Shown here in pieces: positions 1 through 7,269 of a stretch of 64,000 nucleotides of DNA. The stretch is from positions 6,112,001-6,176,000 of the forward strand of contig CP119325.1 in assembly GCA_029202525.1 (NCBI GenBank), in the 5' to 3' direction. The position numbers and the translations under genes are program-made. Numbering within the stretch: the stretch's first letter is position 1; every line of letters starts with the position of its first letter. Origin of the DNA: Candidatus Pseudomonas phytovorans. GTDB taxonomy: Bacteria; Pseudomonadota; Gammaproteobacteria; Pseudomonadales; Pseudomonadaceae. The notes under the pieces are model-generated. The model did no database searches. It worked only from the letters and a program-made list of their open reading frames with translations, and was not told the origin of the DNA.

Positions 1-1
1 G

Positions 2-124
2 TGGGCACCGCCAGCCGTACTTGAACACTGGCAGCACCTGCGCCGGCAACAGGCCGAAGAAGCGTTGCGTAACGCCACACAGGCCAACGTGGGGCCACAG
101 GCAGAAAAGCCCGGCAACCACTAG
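2..124 (+). CDS. C-terminal end of an unidentified protein (5' end outside window)
   Basis: An open frame enters at the left edge and stops at TAG 122-124, giving about 40 residues that begin WAPPAVLEHW and end AEKPGNH. The segment is rich in Gln, Ala and Glu and looks like the charged tail of a larger protein. No family can be recognised from this fragment. The next gene starts 27 bases later on the same strand with its own ribosome-binding site, so the two could be cotranscribed. Confidence 0.55.
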   Translation, partial: WAPPAVLEHWQHLRRQQAEEALRNATQANVGPQAEKPGNH

Positions 125-151
125 ACTTGTGTGTATCAAGGGAGAGACATC

Positions 152-796
152 ATGTATTTGACGCCTCAGCATGTCTTGCTTGCCGGTGCCACGGGTCTGA
201 CAGGTGAACACCTGCTCGACCGCCTGCTCAACGAGCCCACTATTACCCGCGTGCTGGCGCCGACCCGTCGGCCGCTGGCCGAGCACCCGCACCTGGAAAA
301 CCCGGTCGGCGACCCGGCAGTGTTCCTGCCGCAGTTGGCCGGGCGGGTGGATATAGCCTACTGCTGCCTGGGCACCACGCTGAAGCAGGCCGGCTCCGAA
401 TCGGCTTTCCGCGCAGTGGACCTGGACATGGTCGTGGCGTTCAGCAAGCGTGCTCGGGAGATGGGTGCGCGGCATTTGCTGGTGGTGAGTGCGCTGGGTG
501 CCGACCCGAAATCATCGATTTTCTACAACCGGGTCAAGGGCGAAATGGAAGAGGCGCTCAAGGCGCAGGACTGGCCGCAGCTGACCATCGTGCGGCCGTC
601 GTTGCTGCTGGGCGAGCGAATTCAGCCACGTTTGAGTGAGCAGCTGGCTTCGCCGTTTTCCAAACTGATACCCGGGAAATACCGGGGCATCGAGGCTTGC
701 ACCCTGGCCCGGGCGCTGTGGCGGCTGGCGCTGGAGGAAGAGGATGGGGTGCGGGTTGTGGAGTCGGACGAGCTTCGCAAGCTGGGCAAGATATAA
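152..796 (+). CDS. NAD(P)H-binding oxidoreductase (NAD-dependent epimerase-like, short atypical SDR)
   Basis: The 214-aa protein opens with a Rossmann dinucleotide-binding motif, GATGLTG, at residues 12-18, and carries a conserved YNRVKGEMEEAL stretch in which Tyr and Lys follow the YxxxK pattern of SDR-type reductases. Proteins of this type (HTATIP2/YwnB-like) bind NADPH, but their substrates are mostly unknown. I chose ATG 152 because GGGAGAG lies 6-8 bases upstream and the Rossmann strand starts immediately after it; an upstream GTG at 131 would add seven unconserved residues. It is followed by a REP pair and faces the YceK-like lipoprotein gene. It is probably cytosolic. The fold is clear but no reaction can be assigned. 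Confidence 0.85.
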   Translation: MYLTPQHVLLAGATGLTGEHLLDRLLNEPTITRVLAPTRRPLAEHPHLENPVGDPAVFLPQLAGRVDIAYCCLGTTLKQAGSESAFRAVDLDMVVAFSKRAREMGARHLLVVSALGADPKSSIFYNRVKGEMEEALKAQDWPQLTIVRPSLLLGERIQPRLSEQLASPFSKLIPGKYRGIEACTLARALWRLALEEEDGVRVVESDELRKLGKI

Positions 797-810
797 GCTT
801 CACCTGAAAG

Positions 811-902
811 GGCCTCTTCGCGGGCACGCCCGCTCCCACAGGGAAAGTGTTCAACTGAGGAGCGCACAATCCTGTGGGAGCGGGCAAGCCCGCGAAAGGG
901 CC
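811..902. repeat. REP pair (REPIN) between convergent genes
   Basis: Two inverted copies of the P. putida-type REP: 811-842 reads GGCCTCTTCGCGGGC... and 871-902 is the complementary copy ending CCCGCGAAAGGGCC. About 28 bases separate them. The pair fills the space between two convergent genes and could act as a bidirectional transcription end or gyrase site, as reported for REPs in general. Confidence 0.9.
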
Positions 903-903
903 G

Positions 904-1191
904 TCACAGGCCGCCGGTGGCCTGGAAGCCTACACCGGCCGCAGTCAGCAACGACAACGGCAGTAACAGGGTATCGAGCAGCATGCTGCCCGGGAGGTCC
1001 AGTCCCGGGTACGCCGGTGCTTCAGCACCAAACCGATCCCGTGGGCAACACCCGCCATTGATCACATACAAATCCAGCCGGGTACCGGCATACACCACCG
1101 GCGCCCCGGGTTTGGCCGCATCCAGCGTGCGCACCGTGGCGCAGCCACCCAGCATCACCAGCGCCGCCACACCTAACAGCGCTCGCTTCAA
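904..1191 (-). CDS. YceK/YidQ-family small lipoprotein
   Basis: A 95-aa protein with a lipoprotein signal: basic MKR, a hydrophobic stretch and the lipobox LGGC with the lipidated cysteine at residue 17. The mature part contains the GTRLDLYVINGGCCP region and a YPGLDLPGS.LLDTLLLPLS stretch, typical of the YceK family of outer-membrane-anchored proteins of unknown function. The start is an unusual TTG (1191-1189) that overlaps the ubiX stop codon as TTGA, with GGTGGATGA just upstream, which points to translational coupling in an mpl-ubiX-lipoprotein operon. The function is unknown; the family assignment is by recognition. Confidence 0.8.
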   Translation of the reverse strand: MKRALLGVAALVMLGGCATVRTLDAAKPGAPVVYAGTRLDLYVINGGCCPRDRFGAEAPAYPGLDLPGSMLLDTLLLPLSLLTAAGVGFQATGGL

Positions 1192-1817
1192 TCATCCACC
1201 CCGAAGTGGTGCTCGCCCCAACGCGGCAACATGTCCTGGGGAATGGCCAGCAGGTTGAGGATACGCGCCACGACAAAGTCGACCAGGTCGTCGATGGTTT
1301 GTGGCTGGTGATAAAAGCCCGGCGCCGCCGGCAGGATCACCGCGCCCATCTGCGACAGCTTGAGCATGTTCTCCAGATGGATAGTGGAAAACGGCGCTTC
1401 GCGCGGCACCAGGATCAGTTGGCGACGTTCCTTGAGGGTAACGTCGGCAGCGCGTTCGATCAGGTTGTTGCAGGCACCGGTGGCAATCGCCGACAGGGTG
1501 CCCGTGGAACAAGGCACCACCACCATCGCCGCCGGGGCGCCGGAGCCGGAGGCTACCGGCGACATCCAGTCTTCCTTGCCGTACACCCGGATCTGCCCGT
1601 CGGCGGCACCGGTGTATTCGGTGAGAAAAGCCTGCATCGCCTGGGGCTTGGCCGGCAGCAGCACGTCGGTCTCGGTAGCCATGACCAACTGCGCGGCCTT
1701 GGAGATCAGGAAATGCACCTCGCGGTCCTCGCGCACCAGGCAATCGAGCAGGCGCAGGCCATATTGGGCGCCCGAGGCGCCCGTCATGGCCAGGGTGATG
1801 CGTTCCGGTCCGCTCAC
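1188..1817 (-). CDS. ubiX: Flavin prenyltransferase UbiX
   Basis: A 209-aa protein of the UbiX/Pad1 family. It attaches a dimethylallyl group to FMN to make prenylated FMN, the cofactor of the decarboxylase UbiD used in ubiquinone synthesis. The N-terminus ITLAMTGASGAQYGLRLL is the flavin-binding strand-loop of the family, and VPREAPFSTIHLENM and PAAPGFYHQPQ are further family signatures. The start is GTG 1817-1815, overlapping the mpl stop as GTGA. The frame stays open far upstream, but that stretch lies inside mpl and is not conserved-looking. The length is the usual one for the family. Coupling to mpl suggests the two are made together, although their pathways differ. Confidence 0.95.
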   Translation of the reverse strand: MSGPERITLAMTGASGAQYGLRLLDCLVREDREVHFLISKAAQLVMATETDVLLPAKPQAMQAFLTEYTGAADGQIRVYGKEDWMSPVASGSGAPAAMVVVPCSTGTLSAIATGACNNLIERAADVTLKERRQLILVPREAPFSTIHLENMLKLSQMGAVILPAAPGFYHQPQTIDDLVDFVVARILNLLAIPQDMLPRWGEHHFGVDD

Positions 1818-3163
1818 TTCAGCGCCTCGGCCAGCTTGCCGTGCAGGCCACCAAAGCCACCGTTGCTCATGATCACCACGTGGGTGCCCGGGCGTGCCTG
1901 GCCTTTGATCCGCTCGATGATCGCGTCGAGGCTGTCGGCCACCACGCTCGGTACCTTGCACTTTGCCGCGGTGGCAGCCAGGTCCCAACCGAGGTTGGCC
2001 GGGGCGTACCAGATCACCTGGTCGGCGTCGTTGACGCTTTCCGGCAAGCCGTCACGGTGCGCGCCGAGCTTCATCGAGTTGGAGCGTGGCTCGATCACGG
2101 CGATCACCGGCGCCTCGCCAACGCGCTTGCGCAGGCCGTCGAGGGTGGTGGCGATGGCGGTCGGGTGGTGGGCGAAGTCATCGTAGATGGTCACGCCCTG
2201 CACTTCGGCAACCTTTTCCATGCGCCGCTTTACGCTCTTGAAGGCGCTGAGGCCCTCGATACCCATGGCCGGCACCACGCCAACATGGCGGGCCGCTGCC
2301 AAGGTTGCGAGGGCGTTGGCGACGTTGTGCTGGCCAGTCATTGCCCAGTCCACCACGCCTTGGACCTCGCCCTCGAACAGCACTTCGAAACGCGAGCCGT
2401 CGGGGCTGAGCAGGCGCGCCTGCCACTGGCCACCAACGCCTGTGGTCTGCACCGGGGTCCAGCAGCCCATGCCGATCACCCGCTCCAGCGCTTGTTCGGT
2501 AGTGGGGTGAATGACCAGGCCCTCGCCCGGGATGGTGCGTACCAGGTGGTGGAACTGCCGCTCGATCGAGGCCAGGTCCGGGAAAATGTCCGCATGATCG
2601 AACTCAAGGTTGTTGAGGATCGCGGTACGTGGGTGGTAGTGGATAAACTTCGAGCGCTTGTCGAAGAAGGCGCTGTCGTACTCATCGGCTTCGACCACGA
2701 AGAACGGCGTATCGCCCAGGCGCGCCGACACCGAGAAGTTCTGCGGCACGCCGCCAATCAGGAAGCCCGGGCTCATGCCGGCATGTTCCAGCACCCAGGC
2801 CAGCATGCTGCTGGTGGTGGTCTTGCCGTGGGTGCCGGCAACGGCCAGTACCCAGCGGCCTTGCAACACGTGGTCAGCCAGCCATTGCGGGCCGGACACA
2901 TAGGGCAGGCCCTTGTTCAGCACGTACTCCACCGCCGGGTTGCCACGCGACATGGCATTGCCGATGACCACCAGGTCTGGCGCCGGGTCCAGCTGGGCCG
3001 GGTCATAGCCTTGGGTCAACTCGATGCCCTGGGCTTCGAGCTGGGTGCTCATCGGGGGATAGACGTTGGCGTCCGAGCCGGTGACGCGATGGCCAAGTTC
3101 CTTGGCCAGCACTGCCAGCGAACCCATGAAAGTGCCGCAAATACCGAGAATGTGAATATGCAT
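1814..3163 (-). CDS. mpl: UDP-N-acetylmuramate:L-Ala-gamma-D-Glu-meso-DAP ligase (murein recycling)
   Basis: A 449-aa Mur-ligase family protein. It reattaches the recycled tripeptide L-Ala-gamma-D-Glu-meso-DAP to UDP-MurNAc using ATP, feeding peptidoglycan turnover products back into cell-wall synthesis in the cytosol. Visible features are the N-terminal UDP-binding segment MHIHILGICGTFMGSLA, the ATP-binding loop GTHGKTTTSSML near residue 110, EADEYDSAFFDKRSKF, and the C-terminal domain signature DDFAHHPTAI. ATG 3163 is chosen because the Rossmann-like strand starts there; 18 extra upstream residues look unrelated. It is the first gene of a three-gene operon with ubiX and the YceK-like lipoprotein. 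Confidence 0.96.
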   Translation of the reverse strand: MHIHILGICGTFMGSLAVLAKELGHRVTGSDANVYPPMSTQLEAQGIELTQGYDPAQLDPAPDLVVIGNAMSRGNPAVEYVLNKGLPYVSGPQWLADHVLQGRWVLAVAGTHGKTTTSSMLAWVLEHAGMSPGFLIGGVPQNFSVSARLGDTPFFVVEADEYDSAFFDKRSKFIHYHPRTAILNNLEFDHADIFPDLASIERQFHHLVRTIPGEGLVIHPTTEQALERVIGMGCWTPVQTTGVGGQWQARLLSPDGSRFEVLFEGEVQGVVDWAMTGQHNVANALATLAAARHVGVVPAMGIEGLSAFKSVKRRMEKVAEVQGVTIYDDFAHHPTAIATTLDGLRKRVGEAPVIAVIEPRSNSMKLGAHRDGLPESVNDADQVIWYAPANLGWDLAATAAKCKVPSVVADSLDAIIERIKGQARPGTHVVIMSNGGFGGLHGKLAEALK

Positions 3164-3229
3164 GGTCGACCTCGCAAAACATCGAGGCAGGGTAGCCCAG
3201 GGCGCGACAAATCGCACCCGATGTTTCGC

Positions 3230-5245
3230 TCAGTCAGCCCTGGTGATGCCGTGTTTGCGCAGTTTTCGATACAAGGTATTGCGGCTGATGCCCAAGTGCT
3301 CGGCGACGCGGGTCAAGTGCCAGTGTTTTGCCTCCAGCACCTCCATGAGTGCTTGCCGTTCCGCATCCTGCAAAACCTCGGCACCCAGTGGTTCACCGTC
3401 AATTCCTGGCCCAACGCTGAACCTGTGGGAGCGGGCGAGCCCGCGAACGAGGGCAACGCCCTCGCCCTGTATTTCCTGGTAGGACGTCTTCGCGGGCGCG
3501 CCCGCTCCCACAGGATTGGCGCTGCGTTGGACAATTGCAGGGAGATCCGAAAATGCAATACAGGGTTCTTCGCAAAGCGCCACCAGGGTCCGCAGCACAT
3601 TGCGCATCTGCCGCACATTGCCCGGCCAGGCGAAGTCGAGCAGCGCCTGCCGTGCCTCAGGTTCAATTTCGACCTTCTGCCCCTGCGCCTCCTGACGCAG
3701 CAGAAAGTCCAGCAACTGCGACTTGTCACTGCGCTCACGCACCGCCGGCAATGCCACTTCCAGGCCATTGAGGCGGTAATAGAGGTCCTCACGGAAACTG
3801 CCCTGCTCCACCCGTTCCAGCAGGTCGCGGTGGGTAGCGCTGACAATGCGCACATCAACCGCCTGCGGCTCGCCACCAATCGGCACCACCTGGCGTTCTT
3901 CCAGCACCCGCAGCAGACGGGTTTGCAGGGCCAGCGGCATGTCGCCGATCTCGTCCAGCAGCAAGGTGCCGCCGTCTGCCTGCAGCAACTTGCCGCGCAT
4001 GCCCTCTTTGCGCGCGCCGGTAAAACTGCCACCGCGGTAACCGAACAACTCGCTTTCGATCAGGCTCTCCGGGATCGAGGCGCAGTTGATGGCGACAAAC
4101 GGCTTGCCCCGCCGCTCACTGGCCTGGTGCACGGCGTGGGCGAAAGCCTCCTTGCCACAGCCGGTCTCGCCGCGCAGCAACAACGGCACATCACGCTCGA
4201 AGACCCGCACGCAGCGGCGAAAGTCGTTTTGCAATGCCGGGTCGAGCAGGCAGATGGCCGGTTCGACTTCGCGCACGGGCTGCCGGTATGCGGTTGGCAC
4301 CGACCACACCGGCGTACGTGCCTGGCCACGCAGGCTGGCGAACACCTGGCGGCCATCCACGGTTTGTAGCGGCCATATCGTGCTGCCAGCGGGCATGGCG
4401 CGGTTGAACAACTCGTCGTGGCTGCAGGCGAAGAAGCGCTGCACGGGTTTGCCCAACACGCCACCGCGCACGGTACCCAGCAGGTTCAGCGCGCTCTGGT
4501 TGGCCGCGCAGATGCGCCCGTCACCGTCGAAGGCCAACAGCCCTTCGCTGAACAGGCCTACCGACTCGGCCTGCAGGTGGAAACGCAGCAGCCAATGCTG
4601 CTCGTAATGGCGCAGGAAATAGCAACTTTCGATCATCTTCGCCGAGAGGTTGACCAATGCCATGGTATGGAACTGGCTTTGGCGCGAAACATCAGGCCTG
4701 GCCGACGACACATCAAGCACCGCCAGCAGTTCACCATGGGGGTCGAACACCGGGCTGGCCGAGCAGGTCAGGCCGGTATGGCGGCCACGGAAGTGCTCGT
4801 TCTGGTGGATGGTCAGGGCCTGGCGCTCGACCAGGCAGGTGCCGATGCCGTTGGTGCCTTCGCGCGCTTCGCTCCAGTCGGCGCCCAGCCACAGCCCGGC
4901 ACGCTCGAAACTGCGCCGCTCGGTAGGCGCGCTGACGCAATTGAGGATCACCCCGCGGGCGTCGGTCAACAGCACCGCGTGGCCGGCCCCGGACAGCTGC
5001 TGGTGCAGGCTGTTCATTTCAGGGTCGGCAATTTGCAGCACCTGGCGCAGGCGCTCGCGGCTTTCCAGCAGGCGCCCGTGCTCAAGCACCACCGGTGCCG
5101 CGATCACAGCAGGGTCGAGGTGGTAGTCCTCCAGGCACCGCAGCCAGGAGCGGGCGATGGACGGGTCACTGCCGCCCTCCCCGGCGCCGCCATGGGCAAC
5201 GGTATGGACTTGCTGGGCATGGCGACTGAAATGATTGCTCTGCAT
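3230..5245 (-). CDS. Sigma54-dependent transcriptional activator, AcoR-like (probable ethanolamine operon regulator)
   Basis: A 671-aa enhancer-binding protein. Domains in order: an AcoR-type N-terminal region with a GAF sensor (about 70-210), a PAS-like segment (about 230-300, AFDGDGRICAANQSALNLLG), an AAA+ domain (about 330-570) with Walker A GETGCGKE, the sigma54-contact loop as GSFTGA, and Walker B LLLDEIGDM, then a C-terminal Fis-type helix-turn-helix (HLGISRNTLYRKLRKHGI). ATG 5245 gives the usual start; the open frame upstream runs into the promoter region. The gene is divergent from the aldehyde dehydrogenase-eat-eutBC genes, whose upstream region holds a -24/-12 promoter, so it probably activates them in response to ethanolamine or acetaldehyde (inference). 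Residues about 577-608, between AAA+ and HTH, are encoded by an in-frame REP pair. Confidence 0.9.
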   Translation of the reverse strand: MQSNHFSRHAQQVHTVAHGGAGEGGSDPSIARSWLRCLEDYHLDPAVIAAPVVLEHGRLLESRERLRQVLQIADPEMNSLHQQLSGAGHAVLLTDARGVILNCVSAPTERRSFERAGLWLGADWSEAREGTNGIGTCLVERQALTIHQNEHFRGRHTGLTCSASPVFDPHGELLAVLDVSSARPDVSRQSQFHTMALVNLSAKMIESCYFLRHYEQHWLLRFHLQAESVGLFSEGLLAFDGDGRICAANQSALNLLGTVRGGVLGKPVQRFFACSHDELFNRAMPAGSTIWPLQTVDGRQVFASLRGQARTPVWSVPTAYRQPVREVEPAICLLDPALQNDFRRCVRVFERDVPLLLRGETGCGKEAFAHAVHQASERRGKPFVAINCASIPESLIESELFGYRGGSFTGARKEGMRGKLLQADGGTLLLDEIGDMPLALQTRLLRVLEERQVVPIGGEPQAVDVRIVSATHRDLLERVEQGSFREDLYYRLNGLEVALPAVRERSDKSQLLDFLLRQEAQGQKVEIEPEARQALLDFAWPGNVRQMRNVLRTLVALCEEPCIAFSDLPAIVQRSANPVGAGAPAKTSYQEIQGEGVALVRGLARSHRFSVGPGIDGEPLGAEVLQDAERQALMEVLEAKHWHLTRVAEHLGISRNTLYRKLRKHGITRAD
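3423..3514. repeat. REP pair inserted in frame inside the sigma54 activator gene
   Basis: Inverted REP copies at 3423-3447 and 3489-3514 lie wholly inside the coding region of the regulator. Read in the gene's frame they encode NPVGAGAPAKTSYQ and RGLARSHRF-type segments, which replace what is normally a linker. The frame stays open through the repeat and on into the helix-turn-helix. Confidence 0.92.
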
Positions 5246-5319
5246 TTGTTGTAGTTCTCCGCAGATAGAGAGTCCCGTCAGCATCCTCCACCCGGGAAGG
5301 CTTTGCAATGCACCCTCCC

Positions 5320-5350
5320 GTGACGTGTCGCAAATGGCACAAAGTGTCAC
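5320..5350. promoter_or_regulatory. Imperfect dyad, candidate activator site for the sigma54 regulator
   Basis: GTGACGTGTCGC...TGGCACAAAGTGTCAC forms an imperfect inverted repeat, with outer arms GTGAC/GTCAC and inner arms TGTCGC/GGCACA. Its centre is about 105 bases upstream of the -24 element at 5439, a usual distance for enhancer sites of sigma54 activators, and it lies 75 bases ahead of the regulator's own start. The assignment as the activator site is inference. Confidence 0.5.
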
Positions 5351-5438
5351 CCCTGCGCGTATCGGGGCTGGCACACAGAGCGCTTACCGAACCCATCCAG
5401 ATGACCCAAGTCATTGAATTTACTGGCGTGCGAAACGC

Positions 5439-5454
5439 TGGCCCAACCTTTGCT
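5439..5454 (+). promoter_or_regulatory. Sigma54 (-24/-12) promoter of the ethanolamine genes
   Basis: TGGCCCAACCTTTGCT matches the sigma54 consensus TGGCACG-N4-TTGCW at all invariant positions (GG and GC ten bases apart). It lies 48 bases before the aldehyde dehydrogenase start and faces it, next to a sigma54 activator gene. Confidence 0.85.
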
Positions 5455-5501
5455 CTACGCTTCTCAACTCCTCAACAAAACTAACAGCCAGGAGACACAC
5501 C

Positions 5502-7022
5502 ATGCGTTACGCACATCCCGGTACCGAAGGCGCGAAGGTTTCCTTCAAGAGCCGCTACGGGAACTACATCGGTGGCGAATTCGTAGCTCCGGTCAAGGGG
5601 CAGTACTTCGACAACACGTCCCCGGTGAATGGCAAACTGATCGCAGAATTCCCCCGTTCCACTGCCGAAGACATCGATAAAGCACTCGACGCCGCCCACG
5701 CCGCTGCCGACGCCTGGGGCCGCACTGCAGTGCAGGACCGCTCCAACGTGCTGCTGAGGATTGCCGACCGCATCGAGCAGAACCTTGAGCTGCTGGCCAT
5801 TACCGAAACCTGGGACAACGGCAAGCCCATCCGCGAAACCCTCAACGCCGATATCCCGCTGGCCGTCGACCACTTCCGCTATTTCGCCGGCTGCATCCGC
5901 GCCCAGGAAGGCGGTGCTGCCGAAATCAACGAAGGCACCGTGGCCTATCACATCCACGAGCCGCTGGGCGTTGTCGGGCAGATCATTCCGTGGAACTTCC
6001 CGATCCTGATGGCGGCCTGGAAGCTGGCCCCTGCGCTGGCCGCCGGTAACTGTGTGGTGCTCAAGCCTGCCGAGCAAACGCCACTGGGCATCACCGTACT
6101 GCTTGAAGTGATCGGCGACCTGCTGCCACCTGGCGTACTCAACGTGGTGCAAGGCTTTGGCCGCGAAGCCGGTGAAGCCCTGGCGACCAGCAAGCGCATC
6201 GCCAAGATCGCTTTTACCGGTTCAACCCCGGTTGGCTCGCACATCATGAAATGCGCAGCCGAGAACATTATCCCGTCCACCGTTGAGCTGGGCGGCAAGT
6301 CGCCGAACGTGTACTTCGAAGACATCATGCAGGCCGAGCCGAGCTTCATCGAAAAAGCGGCCGAAGGCATGGTGCTGGCGTTCTTCAACCAGGGTGAGGT
6401 GTGTACCTGCCCGTCGCGCGCGCTGGTACAGGAGTCGATCTACCCGCAGTTCATGGAAGTGGTGATGAAGAAGGTGCTGCAGATCAAGCGCGGCGACCCG
6501 CTGGACACCGACACCATGGTCGGCGCCCAGGCTTCGCAGCAGCAGTTCGAGAAGATTCTTTCGTACCTGCAGATCGCCCAGGAAGAAGGCGCCGAGCTGC
6601 TGACCGGCGGCAAGGTCGAGAAGCTGGAAGGCTCGCTGGCCACCGGTTACTACATCCAGCCGACCCTGCTCAAGGGCAACAACAAGATGCGCGTGTTCCA
6701 GGAAGAAATCTTCGGCCCGGTGGTCAGCGTCACCACCTTCAAGGACGAAGCCGAAGCCCTGGCGATTGCCAACGACACCGAGTTCGGCTTGGGCGCCGGC
6801 GTGTGGACCCGCGACATCAACCGTGCCTACCGCATGGGCCGTGGGATCAAGGCTGGCCGCGTCTGGACCAACTGCTACCACCTGTACCCGGCGCATGCGG
6901 CGTTTGGCGGGTACAAGAAGTCGGGGGTTGGGCGTGAAACGCACAAGATGATGCTTGATCACTATCAGCAGACCAAGAACCTGCTGGTGAGCTACGACAT
7001 CAACCCGCTGGGCTTCTTCTAA
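5502..7022 (+). CDS. aldB: Acetaldehyde/aldehyde dehydrogenase (ExaC/AldB family)
   Basis: A 506-aa NAD(P)-dependent aldehyde dehydrogenase. It oxidises aldehydes to acids; here it would convert the acetaldehyde released by ethanolamine ammonia-lyase to acetate. The N-terminus MRYAHPGTEGAKVSFKSRYG is typical of the ExaC/AcoD group. The general-base glutamate lies in STVELGGKSPN, and the catalytic cysteine in the EVCTCPSR stretch that distinguishes this group. GFGREAG and FTGSTPVGSHI line the NAD site. CAGGAG precedes the ATG. It is the first gene behind the sigma54 promoter and is followed, after 247 bases with REP sequence, by the ethanolamine permease. Which of the several Pseudomonas paralogues it is rests on gene context. 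Confidence 0.93.
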   Translation: MRYAHPGTEGAKVSFKSRYGNYIGGEFVAPVKGQYFDNTSPVNGKLIAEFPRSTAEDIDKALDAAHAAADAWGRTAVQDRSNVLLRIADRIEQNLELLAITETWDNGKPIRETLNADIPLAVDHFRYFAGCIRAQEGGAAEINEGTVAYHIHEPLGVVGQIIPWNFPILMAAWKLAPALAAGNCVVLKPAEQTPLGITVLLEVIGDLLPPGVLNVVQGFGREAGEALATSKRIAKIAFTGSTPVGSHIMKCAAENIIPSTVELGGKSPNVYFEDIMQAEPSFIEKAAEGMVLAFFNQGEVCTCPSRALVQESIYPQFMEVVMKKVLQIKRGDPLDTDTMVGAQASQQQFEKILSYLQIAQEEGAELLTGGKVEKLEGSLATGYYIQPTLLKGNNKMRVFQEEIFGPVVSVTTFKDEAEALAIANDTEFGLGAGVWTRDINRAYRMGRGIKAGRVWTNCYHLYPAHAAFGGYKKSGVGRETHKMMLDHYQQTKNLLVSYDINPLGFF

Positions 7023-7029
7023 AACCTGG

Positions 7030-7145
7030 GATGGCCTCGGGGGCTGCTTTGCAGCCCATCGCAGGCAGGCCAGCTCCTACAGGGGTCGCACAAGATTCCA
7101 GGCCTGTGCAGTACCTGTGGGAGCGGGCAAGCCCGCGAAGTGGCC
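7030..7145. repeat. Mixed REP elements between aldB and eat
   Basis: The space between aldB and the permease holds two different palindromic repeats: GGGGCTGCTTTGCAGCCC followed by CCAGCTCCTACAGGGG (about 7038-7085), and a single standard REP copy CCTGTGGGAGCGGGC...CCCGCGAAG (7114-7140). The hairpins could lower readthrough from the dehydrogenase into the eat-eutBC genes. No separate promoter was recognised here. Confidence 0.75.
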
Positions 7146-7269
7146 AGACCTGCTTACACAAAACCCAGGGTGGTTGCCGTGCACCAACCGCTCTGGCTCG
7201 CTTCCTGCAGTACCCATCACCATCGGCCCGGAACCCTTCCGGCCACCAAGAAAAACAACAGGTGAATCT

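Noticed and set aside
1841..4369. Very long open frame (842 codons) on the plus strand opposite mpl and the sigma54 activator
   Set aside because: It is antisense to two well-supported genes; low-complexity His/Arg/Gln-rich composition is typical of shadow frames in high-G+C DNA.
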